Source of the DNA: Deinococcus sp.
GTDB lineage: Bacteria > Deinococcota > Deinococci > Deinococcales > Thermaceae
DNA length: 9,224 nucleotides
Assembly (NCBI GenBank): GCA_023382135.1
Contig: JAMCQK010000016.1
Span: 1 to 9,224, forward strand
Direction of reading: 5' to 3'
Part shown: positions 6,707 to 9,224 of the stretch, piece by piece
Numbering within the stretch: the first letter of the stretch is position 1
How the letters are laid out: each line of letters opens with the position of its first letter
The notes under the pieces: generated by a model
Databases searched by the model: none
The model's input: the letters and a program-made list of their open reading frames with translations, nothing else
Told to the model about the DNA's origin: nothing
Program-made: the position numbers and the translations under genes

Positions 6707-6738
6707 ATTAAAAGCAAACGGCGCGATTCATCGCGCCG
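6705..6738 (-). terminator. Intrinsic terminator of sucCD
   Basis: On the minus strand, CGGCGCGA and TCGCGCCG form a perfect 8-bp stem (6719-6726 with 6731-6738) around a 4-base loop, followed by a T-rich tract TTTGCTTTTAAT (6718-6707). The hairpin begins 18 bases after the sucD stop. The plus-strand side has no T tract, so it should act on the minus strand only. Confidence 0.88.
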
Positions 6739-6756
6739 CCACAGGTTGAGGAAGGT

Positions 6757-7626
6757 TTAACTTAACTTTGCCTTGACTAAATCCACAATCTGGTTGATGG
6801 TATCCGCCACCGGTACACCGGCAACGGCAAAGGCCGCCAACTTGCTTTCCGGTGTGCCCACGTTGCCGGAAATAATCGCGCCCGCATGGCCCATGCGCTT
6901 GCCCTTGGGTGCGCTGCGTCCACCGATGAAGGCCACTACCGGCTTTTTCATGTGGGTTTTGATGTAGGCCGCCGCGTCTTCCTCGTCGGAACCGCCAATC
7001 TCGCCGCAGAGCACCACGGCTTTGGTTTCCGGGTCGTCGTTGAACAGTGGCAGCAGATCTTTGAACGTGGTGCCGATAATCGGGTCGCCGCCGATGCCCA
7101 CAACCGTAGTCACCCCGATACCTGCGTCAGACAAAGCGGCTGCGGATTCGTAGGTCAAAGTTCCGGAGCGGGAGATCATCCCCACTTTGCCGCGTTTGAA
7201 CACGTGGCCGGGCATAATTCCCAGCTTGCATTCTTCGGCGGTGATCAGGCCGGGGCAGTTCCCGCCAATCAGCCGTACGCCCAACTCTTTGATCTCCTTG
7301 ACTGCTTTTACCATGTCCATGGTGGGGATACCCTCGGTGATGAGCACCACCAGAGGAACCCCGGCGTGGGCGGCCTCGAGGGCGGCATCCGCGGCGGCAG
7401 GTGCGGGCACGAAGATGATGGAAGCGTCAATTTTGTGCTTGCTCGCTGCTTCTTTTACCGAGTCGTAAACCGGAACAGCCAGCGCTTGGGTGCCGCCTTT
7501 GCCCGGAGTAACGCCCGCAACCACCTTGGTGCCGTACTTGATCATCTGCTCGGCGTGAAAGGCGCCCTCGCGGCCAGTGATACCTTGTACCAGCACCTTG
7601 GAGTCTTTGTTGATCAAGATGCTCAC
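6757..7626 (-). CDS. sucD: Succinyl-CoA synthetase (ADP-forming) alpha subunit
   Basis: With SucC it interconverts succinyl-CoA and succinate in the citric acid cycle, coupled to nucleotide phosphorylation. The 289-residue length is usual. The CoA-binding Rossmann start VQGITGREGAFHAEQMI (13-29), the CoA-site GGNCPGLI (121-128) and the phosphorylated His 247 in GHAGAI are present, as is Glu 208, which contacts the active-site His in the E. coli enzyme. The start is GTG, overlapping the sucC stop by 4 bases (GTGA), with GGAGG 9 bases before it. The alternative ATG codons further in would remove the CoA-binding motif. Expressed with sucC and ended by the terminator at 6705-6738. Confidence 0.97.
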   Translation of the reverse strand: MSILINKDSKVLVQGITGREGAFHAEQMIKYGTKVVAGVTPGKGGTQALAVPVYDSVKEAASKHKIDASIIFVPAPAAADAALEAAHAGVPLVVLITEGIPTMDMVKAVKEIKELGVRLIGGNCPGLITAEECKLGIMPGHVFKRGKVGMISRSGTLTYESAAALSDAGIGVTTVVGIGGDPIIGTTFKDLLPLFNDDPETKAVVLCGEIGGSDEEDAAAYIKTHMKKPVVAFIGGRSAPKGKRMGHAGAIISGNVGTPESKLAAFAVAGVPVADTINQIVDLVKAKLS

Positions 7627-8762
7627 TGTTTACCGCCTCCTACCATGCCCGCAATAGCTTTGGCGGCTTCTACCGAAGCCGGGTACATGTAAATGGGCTT
7701 GCCTTCCAAGAGCCTCTTGGCCTCTTCTTCCGCCGTACCCGCCACGCGCATGGCAACCGGCTTGGTCAAGATGCCTTCTTCCAAAGCGCGGATCACCCCT
7801 TTGGCCACCTCGTCAGCACGGGTGATGCCGCCAAAGATATTGATAAAAACCCCTTTTACGTCGGGGTCTTTGAGCACCACTTTCAACGCGTTGAAAACCA
7901 CCTCGGCTTTAGCGCCACCGCCAATGTCCAAGAAATTTGCCGGTTTGCCACCCACGCGGTTCACCAGATCGAGCGTGTACATCACCAGTCCCGCGCCGTT
8001 TCCGATCACGCCGACTTGGCCGTCCAACTTCACATAAGCGAAACCGTAATTCGACGCTTCAACTTCCAGCGGGTGTTCGGCTTCCACCTCGCGCAGCTGG
8101 GCAAGGTCTGGGTGGCGGAACAGCGCGTTGTCGTCGAGTACAATTTTGGCGTCGGCGGCAATCACCTGGCCATCGGTCGTGATCACCAGCGGATTGATTT
8201 CGGCAGTGGAAGCGTCAATCCCCACGTAGGCGTTGTACAGTTGAACGAGTATTTGCGCCAACTTATTGAGGTTGCCCTCGAGGCCCGCTCTCTTCACCAG
8301 TTCCCGTGCCTCGAACGCCCGCAACCCTTTGTGCGGATCGATGAAGTGCTTGATAATGGCATCCGGATTAGTAGCGGCTACTTCCTCAATATCCACGCCG
8401 CCTTCCTTTGAAAGCATCAGCACCACGCGCTGCGAAGAGCGGTCTAAAATCATGCCCGCGTAATACTCCTTGGCGATGTCCACTGCTTGGGCCACCAAGA
8501 CTTTCTTGACAATCAAGCCTTTGATATTCAAGCCCAAGATGGCCTGGGTTTTGTCAAAAGCTTCGGCGGGGGTGTTCGCCAGCTTGACTCCGCCGGCCTT
8601 GCCGCGCCCTCCTACATGAACCTGGGCCTTGATAACCACCATCTTTCCGTACTCTTCGGCGATACGTTTGGCCTCGTCCGGCGTGTAAGCCACTTTGCCG
8701 GGGGGCACCGGAACCCCAAAACGCGCCAGCAGATCTTTTGCCTGGTATTCATGTAAGTTCAC
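7623..8762 (-). CDS. sucC: Succinyl-CoA synthetase beta subunit
   Basis: The nucleotide-binding subunit of the enzyme. From the GTG at 8762 the product is 379 residues, matching the family's typical N-terminus (NLHEYQAK) and length (about 378-390). The ATP-grasp domain carries KAQVHVGGRGKAGGVK (45-60) and the metal-site residues Glu 188, Asn 190 (AEINPLV) and Asp 204 (AADAKI). GNGAGLVMYTLD (254-265) and FGGITRADEVAKG (310-322) mark the C-terminal ligase domain that meets SucD. The frame is open to an ATG at 8801, but those 13 extra residues are not family-like. The strong Shine-Dalgarno before 8762 decides the start. Confidence 0.95.
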   Translation of the reverse strand: MNLHEYQAKDLLARFGVPVPPGKVAYTPDEAKRIAEEYGKMVVIKAQVHVGGRGKAGGVKLANTPAEAFDKTQAILGLNIKGLIVKKVLVAQAVDIAKEYYAGMILDRSSQRVVLMLSKEGGVDIEEVAATNPDAIIKHFIDPHKGLRAFEARELVKRAGLEGNLNKLAQILVQLYNAYVGIDASTAEINPLVITTDGQVIAADAKIVLDDNALFRHPDLAQLREVEAEHPLEVEASNYGFAYVKLDGQVGVIGNGAGLVMYTLDLVNRVGGKPANFLDIGGGAKAEVVFNALKVVLKDPDVKGVFINIFGGITRADEVAKGVIRALEEGILTKPVAMRVAGTAEEEAKRLLEGKPIYMYPASVEAAKAIAGMVGGGKQ

Positions 8763-8771
8763 TGCGTGTGC

Positions 8772-8777
8772 ACCTCC
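8772..8777 (-). promoter_or_regulatory. Shine-Dalgarno sequence of sucC
   Basis: GGAGGT on the minus strand lies 9 bases before the GTG at 8762. It supports this GTG over the in-frame ATG at 8801, which lies upstream of it. Confidence 0.85.
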
Positions 8778-8832
8778 AGATGGGTTGGAACCTCGCGGCA
8801 ATCACCTGCAGAGCGTGCCGCAGCCGCCCAGC

Positions 8833-8838
8833 ATTATA
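8833..8838 (-). promoter_or_regulatory. Candidate -10 box of the sucCD operon
   Basis: A consensus TATAAT on the minus strand would give a leader of about 60 bases before the sucC GTG. The nearest -35-like hexamers are poor: TTGGCA is only 12 bases away and CTTATT, 16 bases away, is weak. In the presumed leader, GCGGCA and TGCCGC could form a 6-bp stem, too weak to call a regulatory element. Confidence 0.5.
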
Positions 8839-8995
8839 CGGTGCCTTTGTTGCCAATAAGCCAGACCACATCAATGCCAAGAGATGGTTTATTACATCCG
8901 CCCGTGCGCTGCTGGACGCGGAATAACTCGCCGTGGTCGGTCAACCGGATACTACGGTGTTTAGGCCGATCTGTAATGTGAACGCGGGTGTTGGG

Positions 8996-9044
8996 AAAAA
9001 CCGGTAAACACGGCCTGCCCGGAGACAGGCGCATACAGGGCCGT
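8996..9044 (-). terminator. Probable terminator of the PIN/TRAM gene
   Basis: ACGGCCTG (9010-9017) pairs with CAGGGCCGT (9036-9044) with one bulged G; an alternative 5-bp stem is GCCTG/CAGGC (9013-9017 with 9026-9030). On the minus strand the hairpin begins 5 bases after the PIN/TRAM stop and is followed by GTTTACCGGTTTTT. The T tract is interrupted, so strength is uncertain. A short TTTT on the plus-strand side also follows the hairpin. Confidence 0.45.
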
Positions 9045-9049
9045 TTTGT

Positions 9050-9224
9050 CTAGCTTCCTGGTATGCGATCGGGCTTGCCGAAGAGGAGCCTGCCTACTTG
9101 TGTTTGAATGGCTTGGGTGATGATTACCGGAATTTCCTGGCCACGAAAGTTGATGCCGTCGTCCACCACCACCATGGTGCCATCTTCCAGGTAGCCGATG
9201 CCCTGGCCCGGCTCCTTGCCTTCC
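9050..9224 (-). CDS. PIN/TRAM domain protein (C-terminal part only)
   Basis: Only the last 57 residues and the stop codon are in the window; the rest lies past the right edge. The visible part contains GQGIGYLEDGTMVVVDDG, then a strand-rich PVIITQAIQTQVGRLLFGKP. This is the RNA-binding TRAM beta-barrel found at the C-terminus of YacL-type proteins, which join membrane helices, a PIN nuclease domain and TRAM. The PIN domain and membrane helices cannot be checked here. The family is inferred to act on RNA at the membrane. A hairpin beginning 5 bases after the stop probably separates it from sucCD on the same strand. Confidence 0.8.
   Translation of the reverse strand, partial: EGKEPGQGIGYLEDGTMVVVDDGINFRGQEIPVIITQAIQTQVGRLLFGKPDRIPGS

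Larger units (their letters stand above)
8763..9049. other. Intergenic region between the PIN/TRAM gene and sucC
   Basis: This 287-base gap holds, in minus-strand order, a terminator-like hairpin, about 155 bases with no recognised element, the TATAAT box and the sucC leader. TGCCAA occurs twice, at 8851-8856 and 8875-8880, 24 bases apart. An imperfect inverted repeat pairs 8855-8863 with 8885-8893 (8 of 9 bases). Both lie just upstream of the -10 box and could be regulator contacts, but short matches like these also arise by chance. A 66-codon minus-strand frame (8834-9034) has no recognisable product, no ribosome binding site, and starts inside the hairpin. Confidence 0.5.

Noticed and set aside
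6886..7692. A 268-codon plus-strand frame opposite sucD
   Set aside because: It is a His/Gly-rich antisense shadow of sucD and the end of sucC, with no ribosome binding site or known domain.
8780..8830. A GGTTCCAACCC stretch resembling a tRNA T-arm near the sucC leader
   Set aside because: No acceptor stem, anticodon arm or D-arm could be built around it.

Overview
The window reads like a moderately GC-rich chromosome segment from the Deinococcota, most likely a Thermaceae member such as a Meiothermus relative. This is inferred from the protein sequences, from TAnnnT promoter boxes 6-7 bases upstream of ATG codons that suggest leaderless transcription, and from the gene set. The genus is a judgement, not a search result. 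Nearly all genes are housekeeping or central-metabolism genes; there is no CRISPR array, prophage, insertion sequence or RNA gene that I can support.

Positions 1-2628 (+) hold the 3' part of a membrane-anchored protein with a degenerate kinase lobe, then guaA (GMP synthase). Positions 2629-3119 hold a degenerate heptamer repeat and a small VOC/glyoxalase-fold gene on the minus strand, divergent from rnhA (ribonuclease HI, +). Positions 3603-6630 (+) hold a compact three-gene operon: a methylcrotonyl-CoA-carboxylase-type carboxyltransferase, a DinB-fold protein overlapping it by 4 bases, and a divergent HMG-CoA lyase. The two enzymes would fit the last steps of leucine breakdown, though no biotin carboxylase or biotin carrier gene is present here.

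Positions 6631-6756 are a convergent intergenic region with a decayed dispersed repeat and a clear intrinsic terminator. Positions 6757-8762 (-) hold sucC-sucD (succinyl-CoA synthetase), overlapping by 4 bases (GTGA), both with GTG starts and strong Shine-Dalgarno sequences. This contrasts with the leaderless-looking plus-strand genes. Positions 8763-9049 hold the sucC leader, a TATAAT box and a terminator-like hairpin for the next gene. The window ends inside the TRAM domain of a PIN/TRAM protein (-).

The most interesting signals are the loss of kinase catalytic residues in the first gene, an over-represented palindrome CCTCGAGG (six exact copies, all in coding sequence), an identical 13-base promoter block at the same distance from the ATG of guaA and of the carboxyltransferase gene, and the conserved-looking placement of a DinB-fold gene between two leucine-catabolism genes. 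I did not find a convincing wholly new system.
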